DNA from: Actinomadura formosensis NBRC 14204 | GTDB taxonomy: Bacteria; Actinomycetota; Actinomycetes; Streptosporangiales; Streptosporangiaceae | NCBI RefSeq assembly: GCF_001552155.1 | Contig: NZ_BCQQ01000011.1 | Coordinates: 1-64,000, forward strand | Direction of reading: 5' to 3' | Length of the DNA stretch: 64,000 nt | Shown here: positions 25,914 through 33,286 of the stretch, piece by piece | How positions within the stretch are numbered: position 1 is the stretch's first letter | Layout: each line of letters opens with the position of its first letter | The notes under the pieces: model-generated | What the model saw: only the letters and a program-made list of their open reading frames with translations | The model's database searches: none | Told to the model about the DNA's origin: nothing | Translations under genes and position numbers: made by a program

Positions 25914-26218
25914 AACTCGGCGATCCCGGGGCGCAGCCGGAGCGGACGGCCCTGGCCTGGTCCCGGACCGCCCTCGCGCTGATCATCGTCGGGCTGCTGT
26001 GCGTGCGGCTCGCGCCGTCGCCCGCCGCCGTGGTCATCGCCGCCGTGGTGGTCTACGGCGGAGCCATGCTGCTGCTCCGCCGGGCCCGCACCGGCCTTGC
26101 GCGGCAGCGCAGAAGGCTGGCGTCCGGCGGCGGCACCGCCGACCCGCTCTCCGCGCTGATCATGTCGGGCCTGGTGATGCTGCTGGCCGTGGTCGCGATC
26201 CTCTTCGCCCTCCACTGA
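25910..26218 (+). CDS. Second DUF202 (YidG-like) membrane protein
   Basis: A 102-residue protein from GTG 25910, overlapping the previous stop by 4 nt. The N-terminal GDPGAQPERTALAWSRTALALII repeats the family motif, and three helices follow (about 17-35, 40-58, 84-102). Paired DUF202 genes of unequal size recall the yidH-yidG pair of E. coli. The gene ends inside a 15-bp tandem repeat that contains its stop codon. Confidence 0.85.
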   Translation: MKLGDPGAQPERTALAWSRTALALIIVGLLCVRLAPSPAAVVIAAVVVYGGAMLLLRRARTGLARQRRRLASGGGTADPLSALIMSGLVMLLAVVAILFALH

Positions 26219-26248
26219 TTCGCCCTCCACTGATTCGCCCTCAGCTGA
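26205..26248. repeat. 15-bp tandem repeat at a stop codon
   Basis: TCGCCCTCCACTGAT occurs twice in exact tandem (26205-26219, 26220-26234), with a third degenerate copy to about 26248. Each copy brings its own TGA in the gene's frame, so expansion or loss does not change the protein. It looks like replication slippage. Confidence 0.75.
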
Positions 26249-26403
26249 GCCATGCGGCGGACGCATGGCCGCCGTGCAAGACCTTCGCTGGTGTCATGCC
26301 ACGCCGCCGCCTAACGTCGGTCCCGCCATGACACGAAGCGCAGTTCGGGCTCACCGGTCATGACCTCACCGCACTCGCCGACCTCACTAGGAGAACCGCA
26401 CAG

Positions 26404-26799
26404 ATGCGCGTCACGCTCGGCAATCCCGCGACCGTCCCCGCGCCGCCGAACCCCGCCTACTCCCACACCGCCTACGTCACCCAGGGCCCGATGCTGTACG
26501 TGTCGGGGCAGATCGCCCTGGACGAGAACGGCAAGGTGGACGCGCCCGGCGACATGACCCGCCAGTCGGAGGTCATCCTCTCGCTGCTGGAACGCATCCT
26601 CGCCGCGCACGGCGCGGGGTTCGCCGACGTCGTCAACATCCGGACGTTCCTCACCGACATGGACCTCCGCCAGGAGTACGGGGCCGTCCGCCGCCGCTAC
26701 TTCACCGGCGCCCCGCCGACGAGCACCACCGTCGAGGTGTCCCGCCTGTTCCATCCGGACGCGCTGATCGAAGTCGAGGTCGTCGCCGCGATCCCGTGA
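26404..26799 (+). CDS. Rid-family protein (YjgF/YER057c)
   Basis: A 131-residue trimeric Rid-fold protein: LYVSGQIALDENGKV, VVNIRTFLTDM and VEVSRLFHPDALIEVEVVA. Canonical RidA deaminates 2-aminoacrylate-type imines with an Arg in the (A)RSxVEV motif. Here that position reads TSTTVEV, without the Arg, so it more likely belongs to a non-deaminase Rid subgroup. GGAGAA-type ribosome site before ATG. It converges directly on the LysR gene. Confidence 0.88.
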   Translation: MRVTLGNPATVPAPPNPAYSHTAYVTQGPMLYVSGQIALDENGKVDAPGDMTRQSEVILSLLERILAAHGAGFADVVNIRTFLTDMDLRQEYGAVRRRYFTGAPPTSTTVEVSRLFHPDALIEVEVVAAIP

Positions 26800-27711
26800 T
26801 CAGGGCCGCAGGTTCCCCGCCACGTCCCGCAGCTCCGCCAGGAACGCGGTCACGGCGGGAGACCTGCGCGCGTGCCGCCCCACCGCCGCGTAGACGCGGC
26901 GGCGCGGCCGGCCGGATGCCACGGCGCGCAGCACGACACCGTCCCGCGCCAGGGCGGAGGCCGCCAGGGCCGGGACGAGCGTGACGCCGAACCCCTCCGC
27001 GACCAGGCCCAGCTTGGAGATCCATTCGGCGACCCGCAGCGGCGTCTCCGGCGCGAACCCGGCGGCCTCGCACCGGGTCCGCAGCGCGGCGATCGCGGCC
27101 GGGTCGTCGGCGACGATCCACGCCTCATCGGCCAGCTCGTCCAGCGGAACGCGGTCGAGCCCGGCGAGACGGTGACCGGCCGGCAGCGCGACGAGCAGCG
27201 CCTCCTCCAGCAGCGTCACCAGGTGCTCGGCGTCGACCGACGGATGCTTGTACGTGCTGACCAGGGCGATGTCGAGGTCGCCCGCGTCCAGCATCGGCAG
27301 TAGCCGCTCGGTCGTCCCCTCGCGCAGCAGCGGCCGCACCCCCGGATGGCGGGCCCGGAACCGGGCGAGGGCACGCGGCACGAGCGCCGCGTTCGCGGTG
27401 GGGAAGGCGCCGAGCCGCAGCGTCCCGGTGTCGAGCCGGCGCAGCCCGTCCAGCGCGCGGACGGTGTCGGCGAGCCGGTCGAGGAGGGCGCGCGCGTGCG
27501 GCAGCAGGAACTCCCCGGCGGGGGTCGGCCGGACGCCGCGGGCACCGCGCACGAACAGCTCCACGCCGCAGACGTCCTCCAGCGACGCGATCTGCCGCGA
27601 TACGGCCGACTGCGTGTAGCCCTCCGCGGTGGCGGCGGCGGTGAAGGAGCCGAGGTCGGCGACGGCGACGAACGTCCGCAGCAGAACGGGATCGAGGGCT
27701 TCGGCGCGCAC
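26800..27711 (-). CDS. LysR-family transcriptional regulator
   Basis: A 303-residue regulator with the N-terminal LysR HTH (LLRTFVAVADLGSFTAAATAEGYTQ, then AVSRQIASLE) and a periplasmic-binding-like effector domain (TLRLGAFPTANAALVP, VAEGFGVTLVPALAAS). The effector is unknown. It diverges from the SAM hydrolase gene (117 bases between), a usual place for a target promoter, and ends directly against the Rid-family gene. Confidence 0.92.
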   Translation of the reverse strand: MRAEALDPVLLRTFVAVADLGSFTAAATAEGYTQSAVSRQIASLEDVCGVELFVRGARGVRPTPAGEFLLPHARALLDRLADTVRALDGLRRLDTGTLRLGAFPTANAALVPRALARFRARHPGVRPLLREGTTERLLPMLDAGDLDIALVSTYKHPSVDAEHLVTLLEEALLVALPAGHRLAGLDRVPLDELADEAWIVADDPAAIAALRTRCEAAGFAPETPLRVAEWISKLGLVAEGFGVTLVPALAASALARDGVVLRAVASGRPRRRVYAAVGRHARRSPAVTAFLAELRDVAGNLRP

Positions 27712-27828
27712 AGGACGCAGGATACGGGCCGGTTGGAATTCGGGACGATCACCCCGCTTGGTACCCTTCTCGCCTCACACTCCGTCATTCCCGCAGGTCC
27801 CCGCCAGCGTTCCACGCCGAGGTCGTCC

Positions 27829-28656
27829 ATGCCCGAGAGCCGCCCGTTCGTCAGTCTGGCGACCGATTTCGGCGCCGCGTACACCGCCATCTGCGCGGGC
27901 GTCGTGTACTCCATCGCGCCGCAGGCGAACGTCCTGGTGCTGAGCGACGAGATCACCCCGTTCGACATCCGCGAGGGCGCGATGCTGCTGCGGCAGGCGC
28001 TGCCGTATCTGCCGGTCGGCGTCCACGTGGGCATCGTCGATCCCGGTGTCGGCACGCCGCGGCTGCCGGTCGCGATCGAGACCGGGCGCGGGGACGTGCT
28101 GGTCGGCCCGGACAACGGGCTGCTCGTCCCGGCCGCGCAGAAGCTGGGCGGCGTCGTGCGGGCGCACGCGCTGGAGAACCCGGCCTACCGGCTGCCGGAG
28201 GTGTCGGCCTCGTTCCACGGCCGCGACATCTTCTCCCCCGCCGCCGCGCACCTCGCCGCCGGCGTCGCCGTCACCGACCTCGGTTCGCCGGTGGAGCCGC
28301 TGCCGCTGGACGTCCCGCCGCCGTCGGCGGGCGGCGGGGAGTTGACGGTCCCGGTGCTCTACACCGACCGCTTCGGCAGCCTCGTCCTCGGCGCCGAGCG
28401 GGCGGACCTGACCGCCGCGTTCGGCGACCTGCCGCCCGGAACCCCGCTGGACGTCACTTGGACCGTTCCCACCCCGGGCACCGCGCGTGTCACGTTCGAG
28501 GAGACCTTCGGCGGCGTCGCGACCGGCGAGCCGCTGCTGTGGATCGACTCGTCCGGCTGGCTGGGGCTCGCCGTCAACCAGGGCTCCGCCGCCGAGACGT
28601 TCGGGCTCGCGGGTGCGCGAACCCTCACGTTGCGCCCCGCCACCCCCCACTCCTGA
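27829..28656 (+). CDS. S-adenosyl-L-methionine hydrolase (adenosine-forming), DUF62
   Basis: A 275-residue member of the SAM hydroxide adenosyltransferase/halogenase family. FVSLATDFGAAYTAICAGVVY contains the TDFG motif with the adenosine-binding Asp, and VHVGIVDPGVGT, GPDNGLL and FHGRDIFSP follow. Family members cleave SAM with water to adenosine and methionine; chlorinases and fluorinases differ by a loop that is absent here, so hydrolase is the better call. ATG 27829 is preferred because the upstream frame is antisense to lysR. Confidence 0.92.
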   Translation: MPESRPFVSLATDFGAAYTAICAGVVYSIAPQANVLVLSDEITPFDIREGAMLLRQALPYLPVGVHVGIVDPGVGTPRLPVAIETGRGDVLVGPDNGLLVPAAQKLGGVVRAHALENPAYRLPEVSASFHGRDIFSPAAAHLAAGVAVTDLGSPVEPLPLDVPPPSAGGGELTVPVLYTDRFGSLVLGAERADLTAAFGDLPPGTPLDVTWTVPTPGTARVTFEETFGGVATGEPLLWIDSSGWLGLAVNQGSAAETFGLAGARTLTLRPATPHS

Positions 28657-28678
28657 TCACGAAAGCTGGAGGCACCTC

Positions 28679-28729
28679 TTGTCCCGCCGTCCCCTAACGA
28701 CAGGTCGGCTGCGGCATCCGGGGAGTTGA
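28679..28729 (+). pseudogene. 5' remnant of a disrupted gene (probably ABC binding protein)
   Basis: GGAGG at 28668 is followed 6 nt later by TTG and a short frame MSRRPLTTGRLRHPGS, which stops where lower-GC DNA begins. The initiation site is good but the gene is missing. Given the permease tail and ATPase on the other side of the insertion, this is plausibly the start of the substrate-binding protein of that transporter; identity is inferred from position only. Confidence 0.4.
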
Positions 28730-28840
28730 AAACCACAGCAATGGGGTCATTACCGCAGATATCGGCAATTGCGAGTCCACTTTGAGCCGTAATCTTCGGG
28801 CCAAGATCCCGGAGGGTTGACCGAAGCCGGCAGCGCGGTC

Positions 28841-29068
28841 TTAGGAGAGCATTTCAACGACGGATGCACTCCAATCTGCCGCAGGCTTGAAGACTGACGG
28901 TTCGGCAAGCAGCGCCAGTTCACGTCTTGACCGCGGCAGTAGCCCAAGAGATTCTCTGGCGAAGGCGGCACTCCGGCGCCGAAGACCGGGGATCAGATCG
29001 GTAAGCAGTGGAAACTTGCGCAGCCTCACCGCAACCAGCGTCAACATACACCTCACAACATCCGACAA
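28841..29068 (-). CDS. Doubtful small ORF inside the IS element
   Basis: A 75-codon frame with an Arg-rich middle (GLRRRSAAFARES), read opposite to tnpB from 18 bases before it. I recognise no family. Codon use is mixed and lower in GC than flanking chromosomal genes. It might be a remnant of a cargo or partner gene, or chance. Confidence 0.25.
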   Translation of the reverse strand: MSDVVRCMLTLVAVRLRKFPLLTDLIPGLRRRSAAFARESLGLLPRSRRELALLAEPSVFKPAADWSASVVEMLS

Positions 29069-29085
29069 TGATATGGTAACTCATT

Positions 29086-30267
29086 GTGAAAATGGTGGTG
29101 CAGGTGAAGTTGCTGCCAACGCCTGATCAGGCTGCGGCGCTAACCGAAACTCTGCATGCCTGCAATGTCGTCGCCGATTGGGTGTCCCAGGTGGCGTTCG
29201 ATCGAAGAGTGTTCTCGCGGGCTGGGCTTCAAAAGCTCCTGTACCTGGAGGTAAAGGCGCGGGGGTTGTCCGCGCAGCCAGCGTTGCATGTGATCCGTAA
29301 GACCGCTGACGCCTACACCACTCGACGAGCGCAGATCACGAGTGGGCTGCTGGGCAAGCCCGGATCCGCACGTCGAGCCAAGGCCGAGGGCAAACCGATC
29401 ACCTTCCGTCCGGACGCCGCGCATCCGTTCGACGATCGCTGCCTATCGTGGCAGACAGACGTCCTAACGGTGTCGATCTGGACCACCCGGGGCCGGATAA
29501 AGAACCTCCGTTTCACTGGCGAGCCGTCCCAGCTCAAGACCTTGGCTGAGCATCGCAAGGGCGAAAGTGACCTGGTGTACCGGACCGGCAAGTGGTTCCT
29601 GGTCGCCACCTGCGAAATCCCCGAGCCTCCGCTGAACACTCGCCCACGTGACTGGATCGGGGTGGACCGAGGCATCGTCAATCTGGCCACCACATCCGAC
29701 GGTGTCAACCACCAGGGCCGCAGCCTGCAACACTATCGGCGTCGCATGGCCCGGGTCCGTGCCAAGCTGCAGGTCACGGGCACCAAGTCCGCCAAACGCA
29801 AACTCAAGCGACGCGCACGGCGCGAGCAGCGGCACACCGCGCACGTGAATCATAAGATTGCCAAGACGGTAGTGGCCGATGCCCAACGCACCGGACGCGG
29901 CATCGCCCTAGAAGACCTCCAGGGCATTCGCGACCGGGTATGGCTCAAGCGGCACCAGCGGGCCACCTTGTCATCCTGGTCATTCCACCAGCTCGGCGAG
30001 TTCATCGCCTACAAAGCTCGTCGCGCCGGTGTACCGGTACTAGAGGTGGATGCCGCCTACACCTCGCAAATCTGCCCGCGGTGCAGGCACGTCTGCCGCA
30101 AGAACCGCCCAACTCGGGAAGAGTTCCGTTGTGTGCTCTGCGGGCTCGCTGGCCCTGCCGACCACATCGCTGCCGTGAACGTCCGCGCTCGGGCGCGCAC
30201 GGTGTGGGCGTTTGTCAACACGCCCCATGCAGCCATGTCACCGTCTCCCGGTTTGAGGCAGTCATGA
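29086..30267 (+). CDS. tnpB: TnpB, RNA-guided nuclease of IS605-type element
   Basis: A 393-residue protein of the OrfB_IS605/TnpB family, the ancestor of Cas12. RuvC residues are intact: Asp194 (GVDRGI), Glu276 (ALEDL) and Asp359 (ADHIAAVN). The zinc ribbon is C330-x2-C333 and C349-x2-C352. The basic helix around 215-250 (RRRMARVRAKL, KRKLKRRARRE) is typical. Family members use an omega-RNA from the 3' end of the gene to cut DNA and maintain the element. GTG 29086 is the start. No TnpA is nearby, so transposition would need help in trans. Confidence 0.93.
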   Translation: MKMVVQVKLLPTPDQAAALTETLHACNVVADWVSQVAFDRRVFSRAGLQKLLYLEVKARGLSAQPALHVIRKTADAYTTRRAQITSGLLGKPGSARRAKAEGKPITFRPDAAHPFDDRCLSWQTDVLTVSIWTTRGRIKNLRFTGEPSQLKTLAEHRKGESDLVYRTGKWFLVATCEIPEPPLNTRPRDWIGVDRGIVNLATTSDGVNHQGRSLQHYRRRMARVRAKLQVTGTKSAKRKLKRRARREQRHTAHVNHKIAKTVVADAQRTGRGIALEDLQGIRDRVWLKRHQRATLSSWSFHQLGEFIAYKARRAGVPVLEVDAAYTSQICPRCRHVCRKNRPTREEFRCVLCGLAGPADHIAAVNVRARARTVWAFVNTPHAAMSPSPGLRQS

Positions 30268-30274
30268 GCCGCAA

Positions 30275-30294
30275 GTCTGTTCCAAGGAACGGAC
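30275..30294 (+). other. Right-end hairpin / omega-RNA 3' structure of the TnpB element
   Basis: A 9-bp stem gtctgttcc/ggaacggac (one G.U pair, AA loop) lies 8 nt after the tnpB stop. IS200/IS605 right ends carry such hairpins, and the same region forms the end of the omega-RNA scaffold in characterised elements. The guide would then begin at about 30302. Confidence 0.5.
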
Positions 30295-30301
30295 AGTTGA
30301 C

Positions 30302-30422
30302 CTACACGCCCTACCTGGCGTCGGCGGTGCTGTTCGTGGCGTTGACGGTGCCGATGGCCCGGTTCACCGACCATCTCGCGGCCCGCGCCGAGCGGCGCCG
30401 CGCCCCCGGAGGCGGCACATGA
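30302..30422 (+). pseudogene. C-terminal remnant of an amino-acid ABC transporter permease
   Basis: About 40 codons, TPYLASAVLFVALTVPMARF followed by TDHLAARAERRR, match the last membrane helix and tail of HisM/GlnP-type permeases. The stop overlaps the ATPase start as ATGA. The rest of the permease is absent, replaced by the TnpB element. Confidence 0.75.
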
Positions 30423-31167
30423 GCGAACCGCGGCTGCGCGTCGAAGGCGTGTGGAAGGCCTACCGCTCCCGGCCGGTGCTGCGCGGCGTCGATCTGGACG
30501 TCGCGCCGCACGAGGTCGTCTGCCTGATCGGCGCGTCCGGGTCGGGCAAGTCGACGCTGCTGCGCTGCGTGAACGTGCTGGAGACGGTGGACGACGGCGC
30601 CATCTTCCTGGACGGCGCGGACATCACCGACCCGGACGCCGACCCCGACGACGTCCGCAAGCGCATCGGGATGGTGTTCCAGTCCTACAACCTGTTCCCG
30701 CACATGTCGGTGCTGGACAACATCACGCTCGCGCCGGTCCGCGTGCACCGGCGTTCGCGCGCGGAGGCCGAACGGCACGCCCGCGAGCTGCTGGAACGGT
30801 TCGGGCTCGCCGACCGGGCCGGCGAGTACCCCGACCGGCTGTCGGGCGGGCAGCAGCAGCGCGTCGCGATCATCCGGGCGATGGCGGGCCGGCCGAGCCT
30901 GCTCCTGCTGGACGAGGTGACGTCCGCGCTCGACCCGGAGCCGGTCACCGAGGTGATGGAGATCATCCGGGAGCTGAAGGACGCCGGCATGACGATGATC
31001 CTCGCGACGCACGAGATGGGTTCGCCCGCGACATCGCCGACACGGTCTGCTTCCTGCACGACGGCGTCCTGCTCGAACGCGGCCCGGCCGAGCAGATCTT
31101 CGAGGACCCGGCCGAGCCCCGGACCCGCGAGTTCCTGCGCCGCGTCATCGAGTCCCGCCGCCTGTAG
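30419..31167 (+). pseudogene. Amino-acid ABC transporter ATPase, frameshifted
   Basis: A GlnQ/HisP-type ATPase: Walker A GASGSGKST, Q-loop FQSYNLFPH, signature LSGGQQQR, Walker B LLLLDEVTSALD and the H-loop THEMG. Right after THEMG one base is missing near 31019: the expected GFARDIADTVCFLHDGVL continues only in the next frame and ends at 31167 with SRRL. The original frame instead runs on into the Nudix gene. As it stands the protein loses its C-terminal about 50 residues. A sequencing error is possible, but the upstream permease is also destroyed, so decay of a useless operon is the simpler reading. Confidence 0.8.
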
Positions 31168-31180
31168 GAGACTGGTCGGC

Positions 31181-31579
31181 GTGCCGGTTCTGGACGTGGT
31201 CGCGTGGGTGCAGGTGTCAGGCGGCCGGATGCTCGCCGTCCGGTCCCGGGGCCGTGACGTGCTGTACCTTCCGGGCGGCAAGCGGGAGCCCGGCGAGGAC
31301 GACTGGTCGGCGCTGTCCCGCGAGGTGCGCGAGGAACTGGACCTGGAACTCGACCGGGCCTCGTTCCGGGAACTCGGCGTCGTCCGCGCGCCCGCTCACG
31401 ACCAGCCGGACTTCGACCGCGTCCGCATGGCCTGCTTCACCGCCGCCTACCGGGGCACCATGACCGCGGCCGGCGAGGTGGACGAGTACGTCTACGTGGG
31501 ACGCGGCGACCGGCACCTGCTGGCCCCCGCCTCGCGGGCCGCCTTCGACCTGGCCGCCGGCCACGGCCTGCTCGCCTGA
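31181..31579 (+). CDS. Nudix hydrolase
   Basis: A 132-residue Nudix protein from GTG 31181. The Nudix box is present: GGKREPGEDDWSALSREVREEL, with the REVREEL metal-binding helix. AGEVDEYVYVG is the typical distal strand region. Substrate cannot be told; small Nudix enzymes of this type clean up nucleotides or NAD-like compounds. TAGGAG at 31165-31170 supplies the ribosome site. The upstream ATPase frameshift puts that reading frame in phase with this gene, so a read-through fusion is formally possible. Confidence 0.88.
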   Translation: MPVLDVVAWVQVSGGRMLAVRSRGRDVLYLPGGKREPGEDDWSALSREVREELDLELDRASFRELGVVRAPAHDQPDFDRVRMACFTAAYRGTMTAAGEVDEYVYVGRGDRHLLAPASRAAFDLAAGHGLLA

Positions 31580-31702
31580 TCGACCTTCGGCTTCCCGGCC
31601 GGCGACTTAGGTCGCCGCGCGCACCGCCCGGTGGCCGACGCCGCGCCGGTGGCGTCCCGGAAACACTTGCGGCAGGGCGGCTCGACCAGCGAGGAGCAGA
31701 CC

Positions 31703-32776
31703 ATGCCACAGGTGCCGATCAAGCGCCGTATCGTGCTCGCCGGGGCGGCCGCGGCCGTCGCGTCCGGCCCGGTCCGGATCGCGCGGGCCGCGCCGGGACG
31801 GCGGCTGCCGCAGCGCGGCGTCAACTACGACACCGAGCGCGCGGTGTGGAAGCCGGAGTTCGTGCGGCGGGAGATCCGTGCGATCCGGCGGGATCTGCAC
31901 TGCAACGCGCTCATCGTCCTCGGCTCCGACCTGGGGCGGCTGATGCGGTCCGCCCGCCACGCGGCGAACGAGGGCATGTTCGTGTGGCTGGAGCCGCGCC
32001 GGTTCGACCAGGACGCCCGGACGACGCTGCGGTTCGTCGCGTCGGTCGCCCGCGCCGCCGAACGGCTCCGCCGCGCGGGGGCCGGGATCGGCGTCTCGCT
32101 CGGCTGCGAGCTGACGATCTTCATGTCCGGCCTCGTCCCCGGTGCCGACTGGAGGGAGCGGGCGGAGAACCTCGGGGGCCCGGCGGGCGAGGGGTACAAC
32201 GAGCGGCTGAACGCGTTCCTCGGACGGGCGTTGACGACGGTCAGGCCGCTGTTCGGCGGGCGGCTCACCTACACGTCCGGCGTGTGGGAGGAGGTCGACT
32301 GGCGCGGGTTCGACGCGGTCGGCGTCGACCTGTACCGGGACGCATCGAACGAAGCGACCTACGTCCAGGATGTGCGGGCCCTGCACAGGTTCGGCAAGCC
32401 GGTCGTCATCACCGAGTTCGGCTGCTGCACGTACCGGGGCGCGGACAGGCTCGGCGGGGCGGGGTTCGACATCGTCGACTGGACGCAGGACCCGCCCCTC
32501 GTCCAGCCGGGATACGTCCGGGACGAGCGGGTCCAGGCCCGCTACATCTCCGAGTTGCTGGACGTCTACGAGGCGGAGGGCATGCACGGCGCGTTCGTCT
32601 ACAACTTCATCGACGCCGACGCCCCGTACTCACCCGATCCCCGCCACGACCTCGACATGGCCGGGTTCTCGCTGGTCAAGGTGGCGCCGCCGGAGTCGCA
32701 GCTCGGCTATGCGCGCACGGGGCACTGGGAACCGAAGCTCGCGTTCCGCACCCTCGCGCGCCGGTACGCGGCCTAG
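31703..32776 (+). CDS. Secreted TIM-barrel glycoside-hydrolase-like protein
   Basis: A 357-residue protein with an N-terminal export signal: KRR followed by IVLAGAAAAVASG and an AxA site near residue 30. The twin Arg would allow Tat export. The mature part looks like a glycosidase (beta/alpha)8 barrel: GVNYDTERAVWKPEFV at the first strand, LGCELTIFM and VVITEFGCCTYRG with candidate acid/base and nucleophile Glu, then GAFVYNFIDADAPY near the end. The exact family and substrate are not recognised. ATG 31703 follows a GAGGAG site; an earlier in-frame ATG lacks the signal. Confidence 0.75.
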   Translation: MPQVPIKRRIVLAGAAAAVASGPVRIARAAPGRRLPQRGVNYDTERAVWKPEFVRREIRAIRRDLHCNALIVLGSDLGRLMRSARHAANEGMFVWLEPRRFDQDARTTLRFVASVARAAERLRRAGAGIGVSLGCELTIFMSGLVPGADWRERAENLGGPAGEGYNERLNAFLGRALTTVRPLFGGRLTYTSGVWEEVDWRGFDAVGVDLYRDASNEATYVQDVRALHRFGKPVVITEFGCCTYRGADRLGGAGFDIVDWTQDPPLVQPGYVRDERVQARYISELLDVYEAEGMHGAFVYNFIDADAPYSPDPRHDLDMAGFSLVKVAPPESQLGYARTGHWEPKLAFRTLARRYAA

Positions 32777-32867
32777 AGGTCCGCCACACCGCTGGAGTGG
32801 GGCACCTCCGGCTCGGAGCAGCAGAACCAGGTGGTGGCCGGCCGGCCCCCGGGTCCCGGAACGTCGT

Positions 32868-33176
32868 TCACCCCGAGATGTCCACGCCCTCCGGGCGCGG
32901 GGCGCCACGGCGGCGCCGCAGCCGCGCGCCGAGTGTGACGAGGCCGAGGCCGGCCGCGTAGATGGCGAGGTTGACGGCCGCGTAGCTCCACGCGACGGCG
33001 TCAGGGTCCTTGCTGAAGGCCCGGGTGTCGCCGCCGACCCACGCCCTGGTCAGCGTCATCGTCTGGAACGTGAACACGAAGGAGTGGACGGCGATGTACG
33101 TCAGATAGGCGGCGATCCGCTCGCGGACCAGGTATCCGATCGGGAGGGACACCAGCAGCATGAGGATGAGTTCCAT
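32868..33176 (-). CDS. Small membrane protein, hypothetical
   Basis: A 102-residue protein from ATG 33176 with two or three membrane helices (about 2-16, 22-44 and 62-84) and a basic tail (ARLRRRRGAPRPEG). No family is recognised. It diverges from the histidine kinase gene with a 110-base gap, so it could be a target of that two-component system. The open frame continues upstream over the kinase gene as an antisense shadow. Confidence 0.65.
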   Translation of the reverse strand: MELILMLLVSLPIGYLVRERIAAYLTYIAVHSFVFTFQTMTLTRAWVGGDTRAFSKDPDAVAWSYAAVNLAIYAAGLGLVTLGARLRRRRGAPRPEGVDISG

Positions 33177-33286
33177 GCCGCTCAGCGTGGCCCGGCCGGC
33201 GGCCGTCCCGCATCCGGGCCACCGCCGGACGAATCCCGCGTGCTGGCACGGATGCGCGCGGCACCGCCCGGCCGCATGATGAGGGG

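Larger units (their letters stand above)
28731..30301 (+). mobile_element. TnpB-only IS200/IS605-type element
   Basis: A segment of visibly lower GC content carrying one tnpB gene and no tnpA. TTGA lies at both proposed edges: TTGAA at 28726-28730 on the left and TTGAC at 30297-30301 on the right, just after a terminal hairpin (30275-30294). IS200/IS605 elements insert 3' of short tetra- or pentanucleotides without target duplication, which fits. It splits and has apparently deleted most of an amino-acid ABC transporter operon. The left boundary is approximate. Confidence 0.65.
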
